Below are positions 19,547-26,933 of a stretch of 64,000 bases of DNA, piece by piece. The stretch is from Allomuricauda sp. (GTDB taxonomy: Bacteria > Bacteroidota > Bacteroidia > Flavobacteriales > Flavobacteriaceae), in the NCBI GenBank assembly GCA_030148335.1, contig JASBTQ010000005.1:1-64000 (forward strand), written 5' to 3'. A program made the translations under genes and the position numbers. A model generated the notes under the pieces. It was not told the DNA's origin, did no database searches, and worked only from the letters and a program-made list of their open reading frames with translations. Within the stretch, counting starts at the first letter, position 1; each line of letters starts with the position of its first letter.

Positions 19547-19574
19547 TTGATTGTGGAAAAACAACTTACCTTTG
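19547..19574 (+). promoter_or_regulatory. Bacteroidota-type promoter of queD, near-leaderless
   Basis: TTG at 19547-19549 and TACCTTTG at 19567-19574 are separated by 17 bp, a good match to TTG-N17-TAnnTTTG. Only 4 nt lie between the -7 box and the queD ATG, so transcription should begin at or within a few bases of the start codon. Confidence 0.65.
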
Positions 19575-19578
19575 CAAC

Positions 19579-19989
19579 ATGATTGCCACAATTTGCAGAA
19601 AGGCCCATTTTAATGCAGCGCATAGGCTCCATAATCCCAAATGGAGCAAGGAAAAGAACATTGAAGTTTTCGGAAAATGCAATAGCCCAAGCTATCATGG
19701 GCATAATTTTGACCTTGAGGTGCGGATCAAGGGGGAGGTGGACCCTGATACTGGGTTTGTGATGGACCTTGCGGTATTGGGGAGTTTGATAAAGGATGAG
19801 GTGGAGGAGCGTTTCGACCACAAAAACCTCAACGAAGATTGCCCGGAGTTCCAAGACCTGTTGCCCACCACGGAACATTTTGTGAAGGTCATCTACGATA
19901 TTTTGAAGCCCAAGCTGAAAAAGGACCAGTTGTTGCAAATTATTCTGCACGAAACACAAAAGAATTCAGCAGAGTATGGAGATTGGTAA
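19579..19989 (+). CDS. queD: 6-carboxytetrahydropterin synthase
   Basis: QueD turns dihydroneopterin triphosphate into 6-carboxytetrahydropterin, the second step of queuosine (7-deazaguanine) synthesis for tRNA modification. At 136 residues it fits the PTPS family. Zinc ligands are His15 (in FNAAHRL), His40 and His42 (YHGHNF), with catalytic Cys34 in GKCNSPSYHGH and a second catalytic set around FDHKNLNED. Its position between tRNA genes fits a tRNA-modification role but may be chance. The downstream tRNA-Val(GAC) starts 30 bp after the stop and may share its transcript. Confidence 0.95.
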   Translation: MIATICRKAHFNAAHRLHNPKWSKEKNIEVFGKCNSPSYHGHNFDLEVRIKGEVDPDTGFVMDLAVLGSLIKDEVEERFDHKNLNEDCPEFQDLLPTTEHFVKVIYDILKPKLKKDQLLQIILHETQKNSAEYGDW

Positions 19990-20019
19990 CTTTTTTCCGA
20001 TATTGCACCGCTTTTCAAT

Positions 20020-20094
20020 GGGATATTAGCTCAGTTGGTTTAGAGCGCTGCCTTGACAGGGCAGAGGTCACTGGTTCGAATCCAGTATATCCCA
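20020..20094 (+). tRNA. tRNA-Val (anticodon GAC)
   Basis: A complete 75-nt cloverleaf. Acceptor GGGATAT pairs with ATATCCC, anticodon stem CTGCC/GGCAG encloses loop TTGACAG (anticodon GAC, reading GUC/GUU), and T stem ACTGG/CCAGT encloses TTCGAAT. No encoded CCA. With the TAC gene 1.4 kb upstream it forms a Val isoacceptor pair. The accessory segment begins right after it. Confidence 0.97.
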
Positions 20095-20100
20095 CTTTTT

Positions 20101-20262
20101 CTACTCATATTCAGCAATCTTTTTCCGTAGTTTTTGGTTACTGCGCTCCAAGCGTTCGTTTTGGTGCCGTAATCGGGCCAATACCTTTTGTATAGTTTGT
20201 AGGCTTTCTTGTTGTAGGGCGATGATTTGTTCCAGGTCTGATTTGGTGTGGCGTTTGTTCAT
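20101..20262 (-). CDS. small coiled-coil protein, hypothetical (53 aa)
   Basis: A short reading frame opposite to the tRNA, MNKRHTKSDL... to ...KKIAEYE. It is very rich in Gln, Leu, Glu, Lys and Arg, and hydrophobic residues follow heptad spacing (Leu10, Ile13/14, Leu16, Leu21, Ile24, Leu28, Leu31, Leu38, Leu45, Ile49). This predicts a leucine-zipper-like helix over most of the length. The composition is unlike a random frame, so I think it is a real gene, perhaps a regulator or partner of the XRE protein encoded next door. I do not recognise a family. The ATG is the only good start. Confidence 0.5.
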   Translation of the reverse strand: MNKRHTKSDLEQIIALQQESLQTIQKVLARLRHQNERLERSNQKLRKKIAEYE

Positions 20263-20396
20263 GGTGTACTATTATATTCAAAAAATACTTTATAATATCA
20301 AAATGAATGCTTTAAGGCAATATAAAGGTATTTAAAATATTTCAATGAATACAATAAAGCATAAAATTAAGCGAATTTCATGTGGGTCCAAGTGGC

Positions 20397-20404
20397 TATT
20401 TTTG
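20397..20404 (+). promoter_or_regulatory. -7 promoter box of the XRE gene
   Basis: TATTTTTG matches TAnnTTTG, 19 nt before the ATG. The 161-bp gap to the small leftward ORF is AT-rich and probably carries both promoters. Confidence 0.45.
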
Positions 20405-20423
20405 AGATGAAACACCGTCCCAT

Positions 20424-20630
20424 ATGGAAAAAGAAGTATTCAATCGTATCAAAGCAGTTTTGGCTGAAAAAGGAAAAACCAATAATTGGTTGGCGGAAGA
20501 ATTGGATATGAACCGAACCACTATTTCGAAGTGGTGCCGGAATGATATGCAGCCAAGGGTTGAAACATTGTTTCAGATTGCCAATGCTTTGGATGTGGAT
20601 GTACGGGAGCTTTTGGTCTCGACCAAATAA
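20424..20630 (+). CDS. XRE-family helix-turn-helix regulator, small
   Basis: A 68-residue protein that is little more than one HTH_3 (Cro/C1) domain. Helix 2-turn-helix 3 reads NWLAEELDMNRTTISKWCRN (about 22-41), followed by PRVETLFQIANALDVDVRELL. Single-domain XRE proteins act as repressors of nearby or mobile genes. It stands just outside the left core site of the cassette-like unit carrying the HExxH protein, so the two may be functionally paired or merely adjacent. No dimerisation or sensor domain is present. Confidence 0.9.
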   Translation: MEKEVFNRIKAVLAEKGKTNNWLAEELDMNRTTISKWCRNDMQPRVETLFQIANALDVDVRELLVSTK

Positions 20631-20701
20631 ATGATGATCCAATACATCGATTTCATCCCGTTTTGGGGGTATATAGATGTATTTTATATTTATATAAGCA
20701 A

Positions 20702-20711
20702 GTTAGCATAA
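20702..20711 (+). repeat. left core site of cassette-like unit (GTTAGCATAA)
   Basis: GTTAGCATAA is the exact reverse complement of TTATGCTAAC after the gene (21545-21554). It shares GTTAGCA as a direct repeat with the right end (21735-21741). It marks the 5' boundary of the inserted unit, analogous to the joined attI/attC core in an integron. Confidence 0.6.
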
Positions 20712-20728
20712 ATAATAATAAAGCATTA

Positions 20729-21538
20729 TTGAAATTTTTTAAAAATCTTTTTACTTCAAAATTTGAATTAAATATTTCCGACCAAACAGGATTGGATTTA
20801 AAAGTAAAAACCCATGCCCTATTAGATGAGTTAATTACTGAAGATGTTCGAAAAAAGCTAAAAGGTAAAAAAGTAGATGTTATTATCCCTGAAAATTTTG
20901 GGACTACTGTTTATAGATACGCTAACAAAGACGAGCAAAAGCATTACGACCAAAACGGCTACTCAAAAGCAATTGGAAATTTCGCCCCCTCTTTAGATGA
21001 AAATGCTTCTGAGTTTAAAATCATTTTAGAGAAATCGATTTTTGATGATGTACAATACTATTGTACTATTCATCATGAATTCACTCATGTTTTGGACTTT
21101 ACCGACTATATAAAACTTTATGGAAACCCAATGTTAATGGACTTTGAAACTAGAAAGCAAAAATATTATTTTGAATTTTATTTATGGGCTGAGTTCAAAG
21201 CAAAAAAGGCAGGACTCCAAAGATTGAAACAAGAAAGGGAGCCCAATAAAGATAGTTTGAACACTTATTTAAGCCTTTATACCGACATGTTCATTGAGGA
21301 AATAAATGGTGGTTTAAGAGGTATTGAGAAATTATATTGTTTAGTTCATTTTTTGGCGAGAATTACAGTTTTCGATAATGGACTAATAACTTTAATTCCC
21401 CAAATCTATCCAAAAGATTTTCTTAAAGCCAATTTTGGCGAAAACGCTCTAGTAATTCATACGGAACTGGAAACAATAGAAAGCTTTGCAGATTTCGAAA
21501 GAGAAAAAGACTTCTTAAAATACTTATTTACGGGGTAA
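20729..21538 (+). CDS. HExxH putative zinc metallopeptidase, cassette-borne, AT-rich
   Basis: I do not recognise the family. The 269-residue product (from TTG 20729, reading MKFFKNLFTSKF) has a zinc-protease motif HEFTH with His116, Glu117 and His120. Glu155 in YLWAEFKAK, 35 residues on, is a possible third ligand, as in gluzincin or ImmA/IrrE-like folds. No signal peptide or membrane segment is seen, so it should be cytosolic. No good ATG exists; a TTG at 20663 would add 22 residues but crosses the left core site. Base use is far more AT-rich than in neighbours, indicating transfer. It follows an XRE gene, recalling XRE-ImmA pairs, but overall similarity to ImmA is not evident. Confidence 0.75.
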   Translation: MKFFKNLFTSKFELNISDQTGLDLKVKTHALLDELITEDVRKKLKGKKVDVIIPENFGTTVYRYANKDEQKHYDQNGYSKAIGNFAPSLDENASEFKIILEKSIFDDVQYYCTIHHEFTHVLDFTDYIKLYGNPMLMDFETRKQKYYFEFYLWAEFKAKKAGLQRLKQEREPNKDSLNTYLSLYTDMFIEEINGGLRGIEKLYCLVHFLARITVFDNGLITLIPQIYPKDFLKANFGENALVIHTELETIESFADFEREKDFLKYLFTG

Positions 21539-21544
21539 AATTAC

Positions 21545-21744
21545 TTATGCTAACAAAACCTATAAACAACACGGGCTTCGGACTTAATAGAAAGGTTTAC
21601 GTATTTTTATGAAGTCCGCAAAATCTTATGGATTTTGCTCTGGACAGGAAAAATAAATCAAAACAATAAGATTTCGCAATGTGGGTGGCGGAAAGCAAAC
21701 GCCAGTTTGCTCCTGTACTGTTCATAGCTAAACCGTTAGCAATA
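21545..21744 (+). mobile_element. attC-like palindromic 3' tail and right core site of gene cassette
   Basis: A 200-bp non-coding tail of nested inverted repeats. GCTAAC (21549-21554) pairs with GTTAGC (21735-21740). Just inside, CTATAAAC (21560-21567) pairs imperfectly with GTTCATAG near 21720. Inner hairpins are CGGACTT (21579-21585) with AAGTCCG (21612-21618), GCAAAATC (21618-21625) with GATTTTGC (21631-21638), and GCAAAC (21695-21700) with GTTTGC (21705-21710). The plan (one ORF, one folded 3' site, short core direct repeats) mirrors an integron cassette, but the core is GTTAGC rather than the integron GTTRRRY, and no integrase is present. Confidence 0.6.
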
Positions 21745-21762
21745 CTCAATTAAACGATAGGT

Positions 21763-23037
21763 CTACAGCAAATCCAACACCCGCTCCAAGGCCATGCCAC
21801 GGGAGCCCTTGATAAGGAAAGTTCCCTTTTCAAATGGATTTTTTAGAACATACTCCTTCAAATCTTCAAAGGTCTGGAACTTTTTGGCAATGGCATTTGT
21901 CTTGAAAAAGTTCTGGCCAACAAGAAAGACATTATCAAAGCCCAATTTTTGGGACAGGTCGGCCAAAGCTTGGTGCTCCTCGGCCGCAGTTTCGCCCAGT
22001 TCGAACATGTCACCAATGATGAGGATTTTGTTCGTGGCGGCCATCAAACTGAAGTTTTCCAGAGCGGCCTTCATGCTCGTAGGGTTGGCGTTGTAGGCGT
22101 CCAGTACAATTTCGTGGCCGTTCTTGGATATGATCTGCGAACGGTTGTTCTGGGGTTGGTACGATTCAATGGCCGTTTTGATATCATCCAAAGGAACATT
22201 GAAAAATTTTCCCATCAATATGGCGGCACAGCAATTGGGAAAATTATATTTCCCGATAAGTTGTGTCCTGATTTGTGTTCCTTCAGCTTCGAGCACCACG
22301 TAGGGATTGGCTTCCTTGAATGTGATGATGTAGAATTGGTGGTCCGTTGCGCTGAAACCTATTTTTTTGATGTAAGGGGCCAATCTTTCTTGTTGGACGC
22401 TGTCATCGGCGTTCATAAACACGAACTTGTTGTGGGCAATCAAATAATCGTAGAGTTCGCTTTTCCCCTTGATGACCCCTTCCAAGCTGCCAAATCCTTC
22501 CAAATGTGCCTTTCCAAAATTGGTGATGTACCCAAAATCGGGCTGGGCAATCTTGCTCAGCATGGCAATTTCACCTATATGGTTGGCGCCCATCTCCACA
22601 ATGGCCATTTCGGTATCTTCCTTGATGGACAAAAGGGTGAGCGGTACCCCAATATGGTTGTTCAGGTTGCCTTTAGTGGCAATGGTCCTGTACTTTTGGG
22701 AGATCACGGCATGGATGAGTTCCTTGGTGGTTGTTTTTCCGTTGCTTCCGGTAAGGGAAACCACTTTGGCATTGCTTTGGTTTCTGTGGTATGTGGCGAG
22801 GTCCTGGAGGGTTTTCAAAACATCTTCGCACAACACGAGCCGATCCGAAGTTTTATACTCTTCCTCATCGATGATTGCGTATGCCGCACCTTTTTCCAAG
22901 GCGTCCTGGGCAAAAGCATTACCGTTGAAATTGGGGCCTTTTAAAGCGAAAAAAAGACAGCCGGGCGTTATTTTCCGGGTGTCCGTACATAGGGTGGAGT
23001 GCTCTAAGAAAAGAGCATGAAGCTGTTCCAAAATCAT
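21763..23037 (-). CDS. murF: UDP-N-acetylmuramoyl-tripeptide--D-alanyl-D-alanine ligase
   Basis: MurF adds D-Ala-D-Ala to the UDP-MurNAc tripeptide, the last cytoplasmic step of peptidoglycan precursor synthesis. The 424-residue protein has the Mur-ligase P-loop GSNGKTT (97-103, Lys101), VEMGANHIGEIA, and LDAYNANPTSMKAAL in the central and C-terminal domains. The start ATG at 23037 is preferred over a longer frame because the extra residues would come from the terminator hairpin just upstream. The murF-gldJ neighbourhood is common in Flavobacteriaceae. Confidence 0.95.
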   Translation of the reverse strand: MILEQLHALFLEHSTLCTDTRKITPGCLFFALKGPNFNGNAFAQDALEKGAAYAIIDEEEYKTSDRLVLCEDVLKTLQDLATYHRNQSNAKVVSLTGSNGKTTTKELIHAVISQKYRTIATKGNLNNHIGVPLTLLSIKEDTEMAIVEMGANHIGEIAMLSKIAQPDFGYITNFGKAHLEGFGSLEGVIKGKSELYDYLIAHNKFVFMNADDSVQQERLAPYIKKIGFSATDHQFYIITFKEANPYVVLEAEGTQIRTQLIGKYNFPNCCAAILMGKFFNVPLDDIKTAIESYQPQNNRSQIISKNGHEIVLDAYNANPTSMKAALENFSLMAATNKILIIGDMFELGETAAEEHQALADLSQKLGFDNVFLVGQNFFKTNAIAKKFQTFEDLKEYVLKNPFEKGTFLIKGSRGMALERVLDLL

Positions 23038-23047
23038 GGACCGAAGA

Positions 23048-23079
23048 TAAAAAAAAGCCCCGATCAATTATCGGGGCTT
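23048..23079 (-). terminator. intrinsic terminator of gldJ
   Basis: AAGCCCCGAT and ATCGGGGCTT form a perfect 10-bp stem with loop CAATT. On the minus strand it is followed by eight or more T. It separates gldJ from murF, so murF needs its own promoter in the ~10 bp left before its ATG, or depends on read-through. Confidence 0.92.
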
Positions 23080-23103
23080 ATTTAAATACTTTACGGTATA
23101 TGC

Positions 23104-24756
23104 TTATTTGGCTTTTTTATGTCTGACGGTTTTGTTGTCGGACTTGGACTTGGATCCAACCCTCGACATGGCGCATCGGAATCCAATATCGTCGGTTGCC
23201 ATGTACTGGGGCAGGTACCTGCGCTGTGCAGGGTCTAGCCAGAAGGCCCTATCCCTCCATGAACCACCTTTGTACACACGTACCTCGTCGTTGATCAATG
23301 AGGTCCTGTAGTTGGAAGTATCGTACTGACGAACCAGTTTTCCTGTGGAATCACGCTCTACTTTGTGTTTGGGTGAATCGTACATCTTTCTGTTGTCCTC
23401 TTCATCGTTGAACTTGTCAAAGAACCTTGATGATCCTGGATCTCCATCCCTGAAACCACGGTTGTCACTCTTGTCAAAATTGGTCCTCAAATAGGTCTCC
23501 TGATCGGTAACAGGGACTTCTTTGATCTCGCCGGGCAGGTTGATGGCCACAATTTTGCCATTGGGCAATGTGTCATACACGATTTTGTCCTCGAGGATTT
23601 CAACTTTGCCATCTTCTCCAATGGCCTTTTTCATGAATACGTTTCCTCTATAGTAGTTGAAATCACTGATCTCGTCATCCACAATGGGACGATATACGTC
23701 GGCAACCCACTCGCTCACGTTTCCGGCCATGTCGTATAGACCAAAATCATTGGGTTTGTATGATTTTACCTCTGCGGTAATATCGGCACCGTCATCGGAC
23801 CACCCGGCAATACCGCCGTAATCACCTTTGCCTTGTTTGAAGTTGGCCAATTGATCCCCGCGTCCCACACGTTGTCCGTTACGGGTGTAGTCACCTTCCC
23901 AAGGATATTTTTTTCTACCTCGGTAGTTGTTGTATTCCCTGGTTCCCACAAGGGCCTGGGCAGCATATTCCCACTCGGTCTCAGTGGGGAGCCTGTATTC
24001 TGGCATGATGACACCACTGCTCCTTTTGGCGAACGCATTGATGGAATCACGTTTTTGTTTTCCTTGAAGGGAATCTATTTCCCCTCCATATACGGATTCT
24101 GGATTGTTCAGGTAGGCCTCTGTGCTGAAGGTGCCGTCGATTTCGCCGTTCAATACTTTGTATTTCGCGTCCTCGGCCAAATAACCTTCCCTTTCCAGCA
24201 TCACTTCGTTCACCCTGTCCGTTCTCCATTCAGCATACTGAGTGGCCTGTACCCAGTTTACACCGACTACGGGATATTCGGCGTATGCGGGGTGTCTAAG
24301 GTAGTTGTTGGTCATGGTCTCGTTGAAACCCAATCGGTTTCTCCACACCAAGGTATCGGGTAGGGCGCCGGTATAGATGTTGGCGTAGTTGGGGTTGTCC
24401 GGAGGATAGACCGCCTTTAGGTAATCCAAATACTCAAGGTACATCACATTGGTCACCTCGGTCTCGTCCATGTAAAAGGACTGCACGTGCTGTTGTGTAG
24501 GTGTGTTGTTCCAATCGTGCATGATGTCATCTTGGACCTGACCTTTGGTAAAGGTTCCGCCCTCAACGAAAACAGTCCCTGGAGGGGTTTCCTGCTCCTT
24601 GAAGTCCGAATTGTACTGGAATCCGCCTTCTTTGGCATTTATTTTCCACCCAGTGGCTCTGGAAACATTCTTGGAAGATGAGGAGTTTTTACAGCTGGAA
24701 AAACTTCCCATCACAACGGCGCAAGAAAGTACAACTTTGATAAAGTGTTTTTTCAT
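23104..24756 (-). CDS. gldJ: gliding motility lipoprotein GldJ
   Basis: GldJ is an outer-membrane lipoprotein of the Bacteroidota gliding/T9SS machinery, required for gliding and for stability of the GldK-associated complex. The 550-residue product has a lipoprotein signal (FSSC, Cys22). It contains a formylglycine-generating-enzyme-like (FGE-sulfatase) domain, seen as VFVEGGTFTKGQ, FYMDETEVTNVMYLEYLDYL, RLPTETEWEYAAQA, DMAGNVSEWVADV and the C-terminal GGSWRDRAFWLDPAQRRYL...IGFRCAM. The C-terminus is basic (KTVRHKKAK). Length and motif order match GldJ rather than GldK. Confidence 0.95.
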   Translation of the reverse strand: MKKHFIKVVLSCAVVMGSFSSCKNSSSSKNVSRATGWKINAKEGGFQYNSDFKEQETPPGTVFVEGGTFTKGQVQDDIMHDWNNTPTQQHVQSFYMDETEVTNVMYLEYLDYLKAVYPPDNPNYANIYTGALPDTLVWRNRLGFNETMTNNYLRHPAYAEYPVVGVNWVQATQYAEWRTDRVNEVMLEREGYLAEDAKYKVLNGEIDGTFSTEAYLNNPESVYGGEIDSLQGKQKRDSINAFAKRSSGVIMPEYRLPTETEWEYAAQALVGTREYNNYRGRKKYPWEGDYTRNGQRVGRGDQLANFKQGKGDYGGIAGWSDDGADITAEVKSYKPNDFGLYDMAGNVSEWVADVYRPIVDDEISDFNYYRGNVFMKKAIGEDGKVEILEDKIVYDTLPNGKIVAINLPGEIKEVPVTDQETYLRTNFDKSDNRGFRDGDPGSSRFFDKFNDEEDNRKMYDSPKHKVERDSTGKLVRQYDTSNYRTSLINDEVRVYKGGSWRDRAFWLDPAQRRYLPQYMATDDIGFRCAMSRVGSKSKSDNKTVRHKKAK

Positions 24757-25128
24757 AATTTGGGCTTGAGTACTTAAAAAATGGGGTTTCCTCCCCGGTC
24801 AATTCAATTTGTTTTGATCTTATTTAATCCTTTCGATGGCATTAGAACGATGTTTTTGCCATTATATTTTGTGCTTGTCAAATAAATGCGGCAATGCCGT
24901 CGCCAACATTTGCTATACATTTGTAACGCAAATGAATGTGAAATAGTATTGGCCTTTCGGCTTTTAACGGTTTCAGGAAAGGGATGCAATGTATATAGGT
25001 GTAACATTACCTATTTTATACAGTAAAAAAATACATCCCATCACAAGAATTTGTGCAAAACACCGTTTATGTTGTAATGTGTCCAAAGCTTTTTGGAGCA
25101 AAACTTTACTAAACGCTTAAATCATAGC
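24757..25128. promoter_or_regulatory. 372-bp intergenic region between gldJ and porV
   Basis: A divergent AT-rich gap that must hold the promoters of leftward gldJ and rightward porV. I find no exact TAnnTTTG box at a convincing distance from either start, and no RNA hairpin with a T-run. An open frame at 24804-25007 (minus) has no plausible protein character. In Flavobacterium johnsoniae porU lies between these two genes; I see no trace of it here. Confidence 0.5.
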
Positions 25129-26280
25129 ATGAAAAAGTTACTGATATTGGCAGTCCTTCTTACTGTGGCCCTACCCGAACAGATAAGTGCCCAACAAGAA
25201 AGAGCGATCACAACGGCAGTCCCTTTTTTGACCATAGCTGCGGATGCCAGGGCATCTGGTATGGGAGATATGGGTGTTGCCACTTCTTTTGATGCGTACT
25301 CACAACAATGGAACCCGGCCAAATATGCCTTCGCTACACAAAAATCGGGCGTGGGGGTCAGTTACACCCCTTACTTGGAGACCATTGTGAACGATGTCTC
25401 GCTGCTAAGTGCCAATTATTACAATAAATTGAATGATAGGAGTGCCTTTGCTTTTGGGATAAGGTATTTCGGTCTTGGGGATATTGAACTTCGCCAAACC
25501 ATTGAGCAAGAGGCCACCTTGGTGAAGCCCAATGAATTTGCTTTGGATGGATCTTACTCCTTAAAGTTGAGCCAGAGTTTTTCCATGGCCGTGGCCGGAA
25601 GGTTCATCAGTTCCAACCTAAGGTTCCAGGACGGGACACAGGATTCGCAGGCAGCCAATGCCTTTGCAGTGGATGTGGCAGGTTTCTATCGGTCTCCGGA
25701 AATAGCGTACAACAATTATAATGGCCGATGGAGATTGGGTTTCAATGTATCCAACATTGGAGGGTCGTTGCAATATGACGAGGGCGGCCAAGAAAACTTT
25801 TTGCCCACCAATCTTAAGTTTGGGGCAGGGTTTGATTTTATCTTTGATGAGGACAATGTCCTGGCCCTAAATTCAGAGTTCAATAAATTATTGGTGCCCA
25901 CGCCCAGGGATTTTGATGGGGATGGGGACATCGATATCGAAGACAACACCGAATACCAAAACATCAGTTTTTTTAATGGGATTTTTGAATCTTTTGGCGA
26001 TGCCCCTGACGGTTTCAGCGAGGAGCTCAAAGAAGTCACATGGGCCCTTGGTGCCGAATATCGGTTCAGGGAGGCCTTCATGTTGAGAAGTGGTTATTTT
26101 AATGAGAGTGAGGAAAAAGGATCTAGAAAGTTTTTCACTTTGGGTGCAGGGTTCAAGTACAAAACGGCACAGATAGACCTTTCCTATCTGTTCTCCACTT
26201 CGCAGGTCAGGAACCCATTGGAGAATACCCTACGTTTTTCGCTGACCTTCAACTTTGGGGAGGAATTTTTCAACGACTGA
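25129..26280 (+). CDS. porV: type IX secretion outer-membrane protein PorV (LptO)
   Basis: PorV is a 14-strand FadL-like barrel that shuttles T9SS cargo from the translocon to the attachment complex with PorU. The 383-residue product has a signal peptide (MKKLLILAVLLTVALPEQISAQ) and the family start ITTAVPFLTIAADARASGMGDMGVATSFD, then barrel strands and a terminal aromatic-rich LRFSLTFNFG. The first ATG of the longer frame (25093) is rejected because the signal peptide begins at 25129. An acidic loop with DFDGDGDIDIED looks like a Ca-binding insertion. No porU lies beside it. Confidence 0.95.
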   Translation: MKKLLILAVLLTVALPEQISAQQERAITTAVPFLTIAADARASGMGDMGVATSFDAYSQQWNPAKYAFATQKSGVGVSYTPYLETIVNDVSLLSANYYNKLNDRSAFAFGIRYFGLGDIELRQTIEQEATLVKPNEFALDGSYSLKLSQSFSMAVAGRFISSNLRFQDGTQDSQAANAFAVDVAGFYRSPEIAYNNYNGRWRLGFNVSNIGGSLQYDEGGQENFLPTNLKFGAGFDFIFDEDNVLALNSEFNKLLVPTPRDFDGDGDIDIEDNTEYQNISFFNGIFESFGDAPDGFSEELKEVTWALGAEYRFREAFMLRSGYFNESEEKGSRKFFTLGAGFKYKTAQIDLSYLFSTSQVRNPLENTLRFSLTFNFGEEFFND

Positions 26281-26305
26281 GAAAGAACAACATAATATTA
26301 TCCCA

Positions 26306-26341
26306 AAAACCTATCCCCGTGGATGGGTTTTCTTATTTTTG
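26306..26341 (+). terminator. intrinsic terminator of porV
   Basis: AAAACCTATCC and GGATGGGTTTT form an 11-bp stem with one T-G pair and loop CCGT, followed by CTTATTTTT. The end of its tail also contains TATTTTTG (26334-26341), which could serve as the -7 box of cdd, 18 nt before its ATG. Confidence 0.8.
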
Positions 26342-26359
26342 GGATACACCGAAATATGA

Positions 26360-26845
26360 ATGGAGAAAAAAAGGATTGCCTTTGATCTGCTCATTTTCCA
26401 AAGCGATGATGAGTTGTCACAAAACGAGCAAAAATTGTTAAGTGCCGCAGTGCGTGCAAGGGAAAGTGCCTATGCGCCTTATTCGCGATTCAGGGTAGGT
26501 GCGGCCGTTCTGTTGGAAAACGGGGAAACGGTCATTGGGAGCAACCAAGAGAATGCTTCCTATCCCTCCGGGCTCTGTGCCGAGCGGGTGGCCGTGTTTC
26601 AGGCGGGGGCAAGGTTTCCAGGCGTTGCCATCGTGTCCATTGCCATAACAGCAGCCTCGGAAGACCACCAAGTGGATGTTCCGGCAGCCCCATGCGGCAA
26701 TTGCAGGCAGTCCATTATCGAGTATGAGCAAAAGCAAGAATCACCCATTTCCATATTGTTCAAAGGGGAGAAGGGACCCATTTATAAATGCAGTTCGTTG
26801 GCCGATATTTTGCCCTTGGCCTTCAACAGTTCATTTTTGGGGTGA
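26360..26845 (+). CDS. cdd: cytidine deaminase
   Basis: Cdd deaminates cytidine and deoxycytidine to the uridine forms in pyrimidine salvage. The 161-residue protein, a usual homotetrameric length, has the zinc and catalytic motif LCAERVA (Cys and the proton-shuttling Glu) and the second zinc motif PCGNCRQ. It also has ARESAYAPYSRFRVGAA and EENASYPSG-like substrate contacts (QENASYPSG). It stands between porV and the pyruvate dehydrogenase genes. Confidence 0.95.
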   Translation: MEKKRIAFDLLIFQSDDELSQNEQKLLSAAVRARESAYAPYSRFRVGAAVLLENGETVIGSNQENASYPSGLCAERVAVFQAGARFPGVAIVSIAITAASEDHQVDVPAAPCGNCRQSIIEYEQKQESPISILFKGEKGPIYKCSSLADILPLAFNSSFLG

Positions 26846-26884
26846 TTCTTAAATCAATTCTTTTTCCAAAAGGAGATATATATG

Positions 26885-26892
26885 TATTTTTG
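26885..26892 (+). promoter_or_regulatory. -7 promoter box of pdhA-pdhC
   Basis: TATTTTTG matches TAnnTTTG and lies 41 nt before the pdhA ATG, leaving a ~35-nt leader. No clear -33 TTG. Confidence 0.45.
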
Positions 26893-26933
26893 CTCCTCGT
26901 CCCGAAGGGGGATTTCAATTAATACTACAGTTG

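Noticed and set aside
19441..19959. 172-codon minus-strand frame across queD
   Set aside because: It is the shadow of queD, whose zinc and catalytic residues are complete on the plus strand.
20060..20130. Phage or island attachment site at the tRNA-Val(GAC) 3' end
   Set aside because: I found no repeat of the tRNA 3' end downstream to 21.8 kb and no integrase. The accessory gene is bounded by GTTAGC cores instead.
24804..25007. 67-codon frame between gldJ and porV, possible porU remnant
   Set aside because: Composition is not like a secreted C25 protease, it runs opposite to the expected porU direction, and no motif is visible.
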